A stretch of DNA of 64,000 bases from Acanthornis magna (lineage: Eukaryota; Chordata; Aves; Passeriformes; Acanthizidae), in NCBI GenBank assembly GCA_036785705.1, contig JAWUZG010000032.1, positions 13,906,001 through 13,970,000 on the forward strand, given 5' to 3'. The notes under the pieces are model-generated. The model had not been told where the DNA came from and did no database searches. It saw only the letters and a program-made list of their open reading frames with translations. This document shows, one piece after another, positions 54,463-64,000 of the stretch (its first letter is position 1; every line of letters starts with the position of its first letter). The translations under genes were made by a program, and so were the position numbers.

Positions 54463-54774
54463 CAAAATGCAAATGCCAAAAGGTGCAGGTTAGCTCAGAG
54501 CCCTGCTAATATGCACTATAAAGTGATTAGCTGCAGTCAATCAAAAAAAAAAAACCAACCCACAATAAAATTTGAGTTGAGAGGAAGTAATTCAAAACTT
54601 TCTTTCAAGCAATGGCAAAAAAAAAAAGGGTCCTTCAAAGGAAAACAACACTGTGTCATGTATTATCAGCATTCTGTGGTTGTGGCACAGCTATAGATTC
54701 TCAAATCCTTTTAAAGAGAGGATGACTCATTTATTTGCTGCAAATAGTTGTGGGAGAGAAGACATACCACATTA

Positions 54775-54985
54775 CCAGCTGATCCTATTTCCCCAGCCCT
54801 CCCCTCGCTTCCGTAGCAAACCAGGAGCGGGAGGCAAGGGGAGCCCCTGGGCCAGGAGCACCCTGCCCGGACCCTCCGGGGCTGGAGGGAACCTCGCTGG
54901 GACAAGAAGCCAGCGGGAGGCTGCAGCCAGCACCAAAGGAAGGGAAGGTGGGGACAAGGTCTGCACGTCAATGCCAGCAATGGCA
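54775..54985. other. GC-rich block within the AT-rich TENT5A 3'UTR
   Basis: About 200 bp of high GC content (for example CCCTGCCCGGACCCTCCGGG near 54861) interrupt an otherwise AT-rich 3'UTR. The frames here are open on both strands but match no protein. It could be a structured RNA segment or an old insertion; I recognise no repeat family. Confidence 0.5.
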
Positions 54986-55524
54986 AAGGACCAGCTTTTA
55001 AGTTTCCTGAAGGACTCACAGGGAAGGTGCTTCAGTAAACAAATCGGGTTCCTATTAAAGGGCCTGCAGAGTGAAAAGCACAAAGCGCGACAAAAATAGA
55101 TGTACCTTACTCGCTCCATAGGGAAAATACACTGCCAGGACACGAGTCCTCTCCCTCTCTCTGCCCCTGACTCCAAGACCAGACCGTGCCTGTGACCAGA
55201 CAGGCCACTGACGGATTTCCTTCAAAAGCCTGAATTCCCTTTTTTTTTTTCCCCTCAGAAAGAAAAAGCAAAATATCAGAGTCAAGTGTCACTTAGTCAT
55301 TAGGTTTTCAAAGCCCAACAAAGAATTTAACACCTTCAGAGACGGCACTGAAGTGAAAACAGCAGCGGAGGTTGGTTTTTTTCCCCCCTGCTGATCTTTC
55401 GGGAGAGGAAATGAAAGTGAATAGTTATTGTTCCAACGTAAAGTGATTCCATTTAAATAAAGTACAGTACTAAAATTGTAAATGCAGTGTGACAACCAGA
55501 TCAAAGATGTTTAATATTTGCATA

Positions 55525-55560
55525 AAAATATATATATATAATATATATATAAAATATAAT
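55525..55560. repeat. (TA)n microsatellite in the 3'UTR
   Basis: This is an AT-only tract of short TA runs broken by single A insertions. Confidence 0.9.
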
Positions 55561-56109
55561 TTTAAGCAATCGTGCAACACTCTTAAAAAGGGTTCATTTC
55601 ACATTTGCTAAATTCTAGTGGTCCTGGAATGCATAATGCATTCTATTAAAAATACTCCTTTAAATATTAACAATTAGTGTTCAAATCACCAACTAATACA
55701 ATATTCTTTAGCTGTCAGGGGGTTTAAATAAACCTATCTTTGATCCACGTTCCACTGAATTACACATCATGGAGGTATGCAGTCACAACATTAGTGGGTT
55801 AAATGTCAAAATGGCATTACAGTACAAAACAGTTAAAAAAATCAGCTAGTCATATGTTTCTCCATCTGTGGAATTATTATGGCTCACAAGCAACCCACTG
55901 AATTACTGTAATCCTTGTTCTTGCAACCAAAGACATTATCTGAATCCCACCTTAATCCTGACTGGTTCATTTACTCCAAATTTCTCAGGTGTGGGTTAAA
56001 ATTTCACTGCAAGGTGCCCACTGTCCTATGACATCCTGTTGCAAACTGGAAAACAAGTAGTACTTTATTTAAACATTCCTTAATTGCTACATTTTCCTAG
56101 ACCACATTA

Positions 56110-56200
56110 ATATATATTGTGTGTGTATATATATAGATATACACCAATAACATGTACATATATACACACACAAACATATATACACACATACACACACGTA
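56110..56200. repeat. Compound (TG)n/(TA)n/(CA)n microsatellite in the 3'UTR
   Basis: A mixed dinucleotide array lies within the 3'UTR. In the transcript (minus) orientation it creates two exact UGUAUAUA words, at 56166-56159 and 56184-56177, each a perfect Pumilio-type element. Confidence 0.9.
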
Positions 56201-56459
56201 CCTAGGATAATAGCACACCGACAAAACATTAACTCTATACAGGTATTTGCCAAGAAAAAAAATAGGGCATTTCCTCCACCACTTATTCACAAGCTTATGG
56301 GTTGGTTTGCTTTTTTTTTAATCCTTGTGTCCCTGATAAAACAAAATGCATGGTTAAACCACAAAACTATATTTTTTTCTCACTTCAAATTTTATGAAGG
56401 CATCAGGCACTTTTGATTACTATTGGTGTGTACAAATATAGGAACATCTTTCTTCCTTT

Positions 56460-56488
56460 TACATATATATATATTTTTATATATATAC
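56460..56488. repeat. (TA)n microsatellite in the 3'UTR
   Basis: Two short TA runs are separated by a T-run. Confidence 0.88.
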
Positions 56489-57294
56489 TCTACTGTATCT
56501 TCTTTGCTTGGATAACTTATTTGTGAAATCTTTGGTCCTTGAGTATATACTTCTTGCCACAGCTGGTTTTCCAGCATTCTCACATTTTTAAAATGTGAGG
56601 CATGCACACAGCTGGAAATAATGGATTTTGTCATCGTACGTGTTTCTGTTTTTATAACTGTACCAATCCACTACTGTTCATTTGGAGCAAGCTGTTTCTG
56701 GTAAAGCATTCTAGTCAAGCAAGCTATACATTCTACACGGTCAATCCATAGACGGCACTTGCTGCAAGCCCCAAATGCAGTAATTCCAATATACAATTTT
56801 ATTCAGCTTATCTCTGCTTTATGCCTCTAACTTTTAACTCCTGAATATATATAGAATTGTTTTTTGTGAAGTTTTTTTCTTTTGTTGTTTTTTTTTGTTG
56901 TTTTGTTTCTTTCATATTCTCCCTTTTGCAGATCCCATTCTAGAGTAAGAAGAAAAATAAAAGAAAATAAGGCTTTCCCACCTTCTCTATGCCAAAGCTA
57001 TGGGAGCAGATATTGCCAACCCATATTGTCATCAAGCATTCCTCCCTCACTTATTTCAGGGGAAGCTGGTTGCTTTTAATGACAGGCCTCTTGTGCTCTG
57101 GGGTAGGATCCAATTATTTTGGGGTTCTTTCTTGATCATGCTCCCATTATTTATTAGAAGAACCACAAGCTTTTCCCAAGCTTGAAAACTAGAGCAGATC
57201 ATCATTGCACAAAACACCCCATTTCAGAGGGACCCGTCGCCCCTTCCTACATCTTAGAAAATGTTCTCCCCACCAGGTCTACTAATTTCGGTCC

Positions 57295-58074
<780 letters not shown>

Positions 58075-59084
58075 CTATAATTAGAAAGACAAAACGAGCA
58101 AATCAAGACAAAGATGCAAGAAATTTCCCCTTCACTGCATTTGCTCACCCCCTCCCAAGACCCCCCCCCATACTTGCATTTCATAAAAGATTTCATGGAC
58201 CCTGCAGATACAAACCAGAGAGTAAGTGCTTAATGTGAGAGCTCAAAATGCTGTCACTGCAAGGGTATGACAGGGAAGGATGTTCTGCTGGGACTGTGTC
58301 GTGCAAGGGAAGCACATAGCAACACTGCTTCTTTCAGTCACTTCTAAATACATCTACACACTAAGTCCATGGCACACCTGCCAAATATGCTTGCACCCGT
58401 ATGCAAAACGTCACTACTACAATCAGATAAAAAATCTTATTTCTTGGTTTTCGCTTCTCTCTCTACTCCTCACGAAACCAAGTTAGCAAGTCAATCCTAC
58501 CAGTGCAGGTTCCACAAATCTGCCCCATAATTAAAAAAAAAAGAAAAAAAAAAGAAAAAAAAATCCCTCTAAAAATCTGAAAGGCATTTGGCATTCTGCC
58601 TAATCAACTCAAGCAGAGTGTCTTCTAGAGGAGGGAATACGCCTCCCCACTGGGGCATTTAGCACACCTGGAAGCATGCCTTGCAGACGGGGTTTCCTTC
58701 CTGCAGATGTTAAATCCATCTACGCTCCCCTTGCACCCGGGAACCGGGTCCGGCACACCGAGCTGCCGCCGAGCTGGGCTGGGAGAGAGATGTGCAGCGC
58801 CTGGCACACGCCCCATGCAAAGCAACGCTCCCAGCAAATCAACCGGGAGGGAGGAACAGCTAATTAATCCTGAAGAGCCCCGGTCAGGGCGCTTCACGGC
58901 AAACTCCTCCTCGGCTTCAAACGCGGGGTGAAAAAATCGCTGAGGATTCCCGTGGGTCGCGGGGAGGTGTGGGGGAACTGCATCCCCGAGCGCACCCCTC
59001 CATCCCCAGGGGAAGGTGCCCACTCCCCGCAGGCAGGCGCTCACAGCTGCCCGCTCCGGGCGTCTGGGCAGAGGGCAGGTTTAC
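58075..59084 (-). other. TENT5A: TENT5A intron between coding exons (1010 bp)
   Basis: The donor is GTAAAC at 59084-59079. The acceptor is TTATAG at 58080-58075, preceded by a T-rich tract. Phase 0 joins Lys145 to Glu146. The exon-A side is CpG-rich; the other end is AT-rich, with an interrupted A-tract at about 58531-58561. I see no gene inside. Confidence 0.93.
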
Positions 59085-59519
59085 CTTGAGGGTGAGAGGC
59101 GTGATCTTCTCCTTATTCACCCCCTCGGGTAAGAAATCCAAGAGGCAGTCCAAGACCACGTCCTTCACAGTCTGAAATTCGGCTTCTCCTTTGAGGTCGG
59201 CGCAGAAGATGAGGTCCAAGTCCTTGTAGCCCAGGCCGCTGTCCTGGTGGAGGACGTGGCTGGCGGCCGAGCCGTTCAGCCGCACGTCCCGCAGGCCGAT
59301 GCCCTTCTCTTCCAGCCGGCTCCGCACCACCTTGACGATCTGGCGGGGCTGCATGGCCAGCGTGGGGAAGTTCCCGCGGCCGTGGATGGGGATGGTTTCG
59401 CTGAGGATGCGGTCCAGACGCTGCACTTGCTCCCAGCTCAGCACGTTGCAGTGCGCGCTCTCGCCGCCGCCCGCGGAACTCCCGCCGGGGCTACCGCCGG
59501 CCTTCTCATCGTCTGCCAT
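59085..59519 (-). CDS. TENT5A: TENT5A coding exon A (residues 1-145, start codon)
   Basis: This is exactly 145 codons, from ATG (59519-59517) to the phase-0 donor CTCAAG|GTAAAC (GT at 59084-59083). The start lies in an ideal Kozak context, CACCATGG. Residues 1-21 form a Gly/Ser-rich leader. The conserved core starts at [15 protein letters not shown] (22-36), followed by [12 protein letters not shown], the nucleotidyltransferase signature [10 protein letters not shown] (81-90, GS at 83-84) and YKDLDLIF with catalytic Asp100 and Asp102. The human protein is 442 residues, longer because of an N-terminal region with Gly-Asp-Phe-Gly repeats that is absent here. The frame stays open upstream to 59711, but the probable spliced 5'UTR has no in-frame ATG there, so this start is preferred. 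The exon is very GC-rich and lies inside the CpG island. Confidence 0.96.
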
Positions 59520-59604
59520 GGTGAGCGGCCGCCGCCTCCCCGGGCTGGATCCAGGCACCGCTCCGGCTCCCCGCCGGCCCCCCGGGGCCCCTCTCCCTCC
59601 GCGC
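59520..59604 (-). other. TENT5A: TENT5A 5'UTR part of exon 2
   Basis: These 85 bases lie between a strong splice acceptor and the ATG. The acceptor is a pyrimidine tract followed by TTTTGCCAG, with AG at 59606-59605. The segment is extremely GC-rich and contains no upstream ATG. Confidence 0.6.
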
Positions 59605-59711
59605 CTGGCAAAAGAGGAGGAAAAGCCAGCGGTCAGCAGCTGCGTGCACCCGGCGCCCGAGCTCCGTTCCCCCGCGGCCGTCTCTTCCAGCGGGGAAGAG
59701 GGGGGACACAC
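59605..59711 (-). other. TENT5A: Probable 107-bp intron in the TENT5A 5'UTR
   Basis: The donor is CAGTAG|GTGTGT (GT at 59711-59710). There is a consensus branch point TGCTGAC about 30 nt before the acceptor, then a pyrimidine tract and CAG|G at 59605. The mammalian gene, as I recall it, also has a non-coding first exon. Other donors further upstream are possible, such as CTGCAG|GTCGGG near 59815. Confidence 0.55.
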
Positions 59712-59965
59712 CTACTGATTAGATTAACAAGAAAAAAAAAAAAAAAAGGGGGTGGGGGGGGACAAAAAGCCCCCCGGAGCCAGGTGGTGCTGCAGGATAA
59801 GGGAAGGCGCCCGACCTGCAGCGCCGCTGCCTGCGCCGCTCTCCGCACTCCCGCCGGGGCAGAGGCCGCCCCGCGCCGACGGAGAGGCCGCCCCGCACCG
59901 CCCAAGAGGCCGCCCCGCTCGCTGCCGCCGCAGGCTGCCGCCGTCTCCGGAGCTTTCGTAGTTCT
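59712..59965 (-). other. TENT5A: Probable non-coding exon 1 of TENT5A
   Basis: This exon is inferred from the TATA box (start about 30 nt downstream, near 59965) and the donor at 59711. It is GC-rich, has no ATG in frame with the coding start, and ends with a C-rich run, then about 17 T, close to the donor (59761-59729). Confidence 0.5.
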
Positions 59966-59987
59966 GGCCGGGAAAGGTCCCCAGTAG

Positions 59988-59995
59988 TTTTTATA
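59988..59995 (-). promoter_or_regulatory. TENT5A: TATA box of TENT5A
   Basis: TATAAAAA is present on the minus strand, isolated within very GC-rich DNA. It lies about 470 bp upstream of the ATG and just above the inferred exon 1. Confidence 0.65.
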
Positions 59996-60040
59996 CGGGG
60001 TTTCACCGCGCTTCCGGGGCTCCGAGTCACGGCGCCCGCG

Positions 60041-60050
60041 TCCCGCCCCC
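60041..60050 (-). promoter_or_regulatory. TENT5A: GC box (Sp1-type) upstream of the TATA box
   Basis: The minus strand reads GGGGGCGGGA, 46 bp upstream of the TATA box, which is a usual position for a proximal Sp1/KLF site. Confidence 0.5.
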
Positions 60051-60715
60051 TCCATCTGCATGGCCGGCCTCGGCGGTGCCCCCGGCACGCCCACACCCCG
60101 CGCACCCGCGGGCCGCCCTCCCGCCCGCCCCTCCGCGCCGGCGGAGCGCCCGGCGCAGCCGTCCCGCACCGCCCCGCGCTGGGAGACCCGCGCAGCGCAG
60201 CGCAGCCTCCCCCGCGGCTCCGAGGAGGCAACAAGTGCAGCGCGGCTCTCTGCCCCGTGCGGGGCGCGGCCCCTCCCGCTCCGGCCGTGCCCAGATGCGC
60301 GCCCAGGGGCACCCAGCTCCGCGCTGCCATTCATTCCCGGTTTTTTTTTTCTCTGCCTTTTTACCCCCCCACCCCCCGACATTCCCGGTCATCCCAGGCG
60401 CAGCCAAACTTCATACCAGAGCGACGGAATTTGGCAAGGGCCCCCTCTCCAAGCAGATGCCGAGGATCCCAGGCCGTGTGGTTTGCGCTGCTCGGCTCCT
60501 GACCGGGATTTCCAGAGCCGCCTGCGGCAGCGCAGCGGCATCACGCCGTGCCTGCCCGGCCCCGGCCCGGCCCCCTCCCCCGCGCTCGCCCGCCCTCCTC
60601 GCCGGCGAGGCGAAGAAAAAGACATCCCGAAGAGCACGGAGGAGCCGGTGCCTTCCAGAGGAGCATCCTGCCTATAGAGTACAAGTTGGGAAACCGCGGA
60701 GCCGTAAAAAGAGCG

Positions 60716-60935
60716 TGTAACACAAGCATATTATATAAACATACTCATACATCTTTGCAGTTACATTTTCTTTTAAACAACGATGGATGTATCTGCTTGT
60801 TTTTCACCTGTTACATACGTACGTATGCATATAGTTAGTATTTAAAATACATATAGATACTATATGCATATAAAAACTATTTAAAGACAGATACTATTAA
60901 AAACATATACGTACTATTTAAAACAGACTAAGCGC
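60716..60935. other. AT-rich, Z-prone interval inside the CpG island
   Basis: About 220 bp of AT-rich sequence has CpG-dense DNA on both sides. It contains the perfect 14-bp palindrome CATACGTACGTATG (60814-60827) inside a 22-nt purine-pyrimidine alternation. A second palindrome, GTGTGCGCGCACAC (60952-60965), follows just beyond its edge. Confidence 0.8.
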
Positions 60936-61073
60936 ACACACCCGGCGCACGGTGTGCGCGCACACACCGCCGCCGCCGCCCCAGTGCGCGCCCCGCGCAC
61001 GCCATCGCGGTGCAGACAGCGGGCTGCGCGGAGAGATGCAGTGCTGGGGGAGACGGGGGGGTCACGGACGGTG

Positions 61074-61148
61074 TTGCGTCACCGCTCGCAGCTTTCTGAC
61101 GCGCGGCAGGAGGTGCCAATGGGGGTGCGCGGTGGAGTGACGCGCGGC
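61074..61148. promoter_or_regulatory. Cluster of CRE-like motifs with an 11-bp direct repeat
   Basis: TTGCGTCA at 61074-61081 is the reverse complement of TGACGCAA, a C/EBP-CRE hybrid site. TGACGCGCGGC occurs twice exactly, at 61097-61107 and 61138-61148, giving two further TGACGC half-sites. The cluster is about 1.1 kb upstream of the inferred TENT5A start, and no function is shown. Confidence 0.45.
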
Positions 61149-61174
61149 TCCCAAAACCGAGCACTTCGCCAAAA

Positions 61175-61190
61175 GGGGGGGGGGGGGGGG
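61175..61190 (+). repeat. G16 homopolymer
   Basis: Sixteen consecutive G on the plus strand, with other G-runs nearby (61050-61061). The tract could form a G-quadruplex and is prone to length change and sequencing error. Confidence 0.9.
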
Positions 61191-61620
61191 CGGTGTGTGG
61201 TGGGCGACAGAGACCGAGGGGGTTTACCGTCCCCTTTCCCCATTTTTAGCGCCCCCCCCAATTTTCTCCCGCCCCAGCATGAGGTCAGGACTGTGGGGCT
61301 GTGCCCCGCCCCTCACGGGGAAGCCCCCGAGCCCGGCACGGTCCCTCCCCGCCCCACAAGCCGGCGGGGGTCCCGCTGCGCCGCGCCCCCCCCGTCGGGG
61401 CGCACCCGGCGGGCGAGCAGCGGGGCAAGGGCGCCCCCTGCCGGCGCCCGCGGGGGGGCTGGGGGCGGCTCGGGCTTTGATCCACTGCCCACATTCCCTA
61501 TGGCTCCGGCAGCACGTGTCTGCTCCCATGGGAGCGCACCGGCGGCGGGGGTGACTCCACCCTGCGCCCCCGTCATGCGGCACCGCCGCCCCCTCCCCGT
61601 GCCGCTCCCGGCGCGATAAA

Positions 61621-64000
61621 AGTGTTTGCATTGCTCTGTGCTAATGCGCTATAGAGAGGAAAAAAAGGAGAGAAAAAAAAAAAAGAAAAAAAAAAAGGAA
61701 GTAGAAAGCTTTTCAAATCCGAGTGTGTACAAGTGACTGCGGCTTGACAGCAGAAGCAGAACCTTGTATATCTGCCGGCATATCGAGTGGGGTTTGCCAG
61801 CTTGTTCCTTTTATTAAAATAAATATTCAGACTAAGGGGCCTGCTGGCAGGGGAGACTGTTCAGAGGAGCCTGTGACCGGCTGCCAAGGAACCTGGACCA
61901 CTGGCTAGTGGGCACAGGGAGCCCCCACTGTATCCCTGGGTGCAGGAACAGCATCTCCTCAACCTGACTGTGCGTCCCGAGGAGAGCGACAAGCACTGCC
62001 TATGTCCCTGCAGGGTAGAGAGACGTCCGGGGCTCCTCGGGACCTGCCGGGTGACAGCCGAGGGCAGGGGCTCACAGGAGTCCCACAACGGGGGCTGCCT
62101 GCCCGCAGCACTGAGGCATCGCTGCCCTCCGTGTGTAGTTAGGGAGCTCTGAAAGGTTATAACACAACCCTAGTCCCAGACTGGCATCACTCAGGTGAAC
62201 CACAGTTCACTAGGGCACATTACTTAATCTTTCGAAAGGAGTAACTATAACCTAATTTATAAGCAAATTATCATTATCAGCAATCAGATGGATTACTAAT
62301 TTCTAGAGCAAGGACAAAGATCAGACTTGGAGGCTCATCCCATATTCTGCAAGGCCAGCGCCAAGAAACTGAGACAACTTCCTGGCTGGAAGTAATCAAC
62401 ATTTTATTAAACTTGTGTTTCTCAGCATGTTGCAATGAAATTTTAGCAGTATTTCAAATACTGCAGAATGAACCAGTGCATTTATGCAGGCCAGTAACGC
62501 AGGATTTAATGCTATTTTATATGGATATTGTTTCATTTCCCCATGAAGTGTGACTTTTGACCTCTCTTAAGCTGCTATCGCTTGCCCACTTTAAAAGAAA
62601 AATGGGCAGAAGTTCATCGTGGAAAACACTGATTTGCTAAAGACAAGGTGAATGCGTCTCAGAAGGAAGACCTTTAAACTGCTGGGCTTTGCTAAAGTAA
62701 AAAGGCCAGCCAACTCCTGTCCTCACCTCACCCTCCCTTTCTTGGTGTAAGCACCTGCAAATCACCTCCCACTCACCTGAAAGAAGAGAGGAAATCGTTT
62801 CCAGTCAGAATCACTGTATTTACATTTTTTAAGTTCTGAAAAGTGCATGGGATATTAAGCATCACGCTCTTCGTATGGATTAAAAATTATTTGCACTGAT
62901 GTGCAATTTTCACTTCCCTTCCCCTAATTAATCGACACAAGATAAAAGGGTATTTTATATAAAATTTTTCAATAAAGTGTCTAAATAGAAGAGAAATAGA
63001 AATCTATCAGTGCAGTACTTTATCTGGGGTGTATGTATACTCTGGATTTTTTTGCTCCTCTATCCTACCTGAATGTGAAAGCACACATCACTTTAAAACA
63101 GTAGAAATCACTAAGAATTGTAGCAAGAAATTGAATAAGGATGAATTATGATATGAGATATTTAGAAATATTTGCATGAGTTACAGAGATTATTCTAATT
63201 ATGACTGATAATGGTAATGCTGCTGCTAATAAAAGCATTAATTCAGCTCATGAACACTCTCTGTCCCTTTAAAGATGAACTTAGTTTTGGAAGAATAAGG
63301 TGGGGGTTTTTAAATTGTCAATGTGAGCAGTAATTCTTTGACAGAATTTTGATTGTATTACTCACTCAGGTTGTTTGTGCTGCCCAAGCAATTAGTAGGA
63401 ACGCAAGATGTGCAATGTGAATCATGTCTTTCTGTATGTTTGCACAATATTTTTCAATTAGTCCCTTCAACTCACCCATCCTCTAAGTCCTGCTCTAGAA
63501 CAAATGAAAATTAATAGCAGTAAATGTGTCACTTGTGTATGCATTTGTGTATATTTGCCTAATAAAGTCCTCAGTGTGAGCTCCTCATTCAGCTTGGCCA
63601 CGTTGCAGAGATGGTACTCTCCAGGTGAGCTCTCCTGAATTTAGGAATTTATGTATTTTATTGACTGAACTACCTCAACTGTGACTGTAACGTCATTCTG
63701 CCTCTCTTCTGCCCAAGACGTGGTGCCTAAAGGAGGAATATGCTCTTTCTGGAAGAAAAAAAAGAGCCAGAAACTGTGACTCTTCAGCTGTGTCTAGTCT
63801 AGGAATTGGTTCCCATTTGGTGCCCAGCAGAAGCAAAACTTCCGGTTTAGTTTTTTCCAAGAGGAATTGAGTTTGTGTCACACAGCTGCTCTGCCAACAC
63901 AGCCAACTTGTATTACCTGCAGACAGTCAGGGGATTCACTTCTGAACAGGAGCACTACTTCAGTCCAAAAACTGGTATTGACTCAGCCAGAGGTGTTTGT
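61621..64000. other. Upstream intergenic sequence, no gene seen
   Basis: After a purine tract at about 61654-61709 the DNA returns to AT-rich. No exon or known repeat is recognised. A stretch around 63080-63300, with ATTTGCAT (63170-63177) and homeodomain-like TAAT words, is a weak candidate for a conserved regulatory element. Confidence 0.5.

Larger units (their letters stand above)
53200..57294 (-). other. TENT5A: TENT5A 3' untranslated region, about 4.1 kb
   Basis: The region runs from the stop codon (57297-57295) to the inferred cleavage site near 53200. It is mostly AT-rich, with several TA/CA microsatellites and a contrasting GC-rich block at 54775-54985. Several other AATAAA-type hexamers on the minus strand (for example near 56064 and 53495-53515) could give shorter isoforms. 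The distal site is preferred because it has both a canonical hexamer and a GU-rich downstream element. Confidence 0.65.
58650..61620. promoter_or_regulatory. TENT5A: CpG island spanning the TENT5A promoter and first coding exon
   Basis: The stretch has high GC content and dense CpG dinucleotides, from within the coding intron, across exon A and the promoter, to about 1.6 kb upstream. It is broken by an AT-rich interval at 60716-60935. The long open frames on both strands here (up to about 250 codons) are a by-product of few A/T-rich stop codons. Such an island usually marks a constitutively unmethylated promoter. The borders are estimates by eye. Confidence 0.85.

Noticed and set aside
59950..59980. 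NF-kappaB-like word at the TENT5A start (GGGGACCTTTCC on the minus strand)
   Set aside because: The spacing is one base longer than the 10-bp consensus, so the match is poor.
59633..60382. Open frames of about 200-250 codons on both strands in the CpG island
   Set aside because: They are Arg/Pro/Gly-rich low-complexity readings expected where stop codons are rare. They overlap each other in several frames and match no protein family.

Overview
The window looks like a bird genome. It contains one vertebrate protein-coding gene, TENT5A (formerly FAM46A), on the minus strand at about 53.2-60.0 kb. It also has at least nine CR1 LINE fragments with avian-type 3' ends and one solo LTR of a kind I recognise from many bird genomes. 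I see no bacterial-type genes, CRISPR array, rRNA or tRNA. A crocodilian or turtle is the less likely alternative, because CR1 also occurs there.

Layout. From 1 to about 53.2 kb is a gene-poor, mostly AT-rich region downstream of TENT5A. It holds CR1 fragments (seven with sense on the minus strand, two on the plus strand), a solo LTR (41783-42343), short tandem repeats such as (CCAAA)n, (CAAAA)n, (TA)n and (CTCTG)n, and long A-runs. None of the open frames here (up to about 158 codons) matches a protein I know, apart from CR1 reverse-transcriptase remnants. In human, TENT5A is flanked on its 3' side by a large gene desert towards BCKDHB, and this layout agrees with that.

TENT5A reads right to left. 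A TATA box (59988-59995) and a GC box (60041-60050) lie inside a large CpG island. Then come a probable non-coding first exon, a probable 107-bp 5'UTR intron, coding exon A (59519-59085, residues 1-145), a 1010-bp phase-0 intron, coding exon B (58074-57295, residues 146-404) and a roughly 4.1-kb 3'UTR ending at a polyadenylation signal (53214-53219). The predicted 404-residue protein has the non-canonical poly(A) polymerase core intact. Its N-terminus is short and Gly/Ser-rich, replacing the repeat-bearing N-terminus of the human protein.

The region from 60.0 to 64 kb is upstream. The CpG island continues to about 61.6 kb, interrupted by an AT-rich, Z-DNA-prone stretch at 60716-60935 and carrying a cluster of CRE-like motifs at 61074-61148. 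AT-rich non-coding sequence follows.

I found no convincing undescribed gene system. The items most worth checking are the TENT5A 5' structure and N-terminus, elements in its 3'UTR, the CRE-like repeat cluster, the pentanucleotide expansion inside a CR1 copy, and possible distal regulatory elements in the desert.
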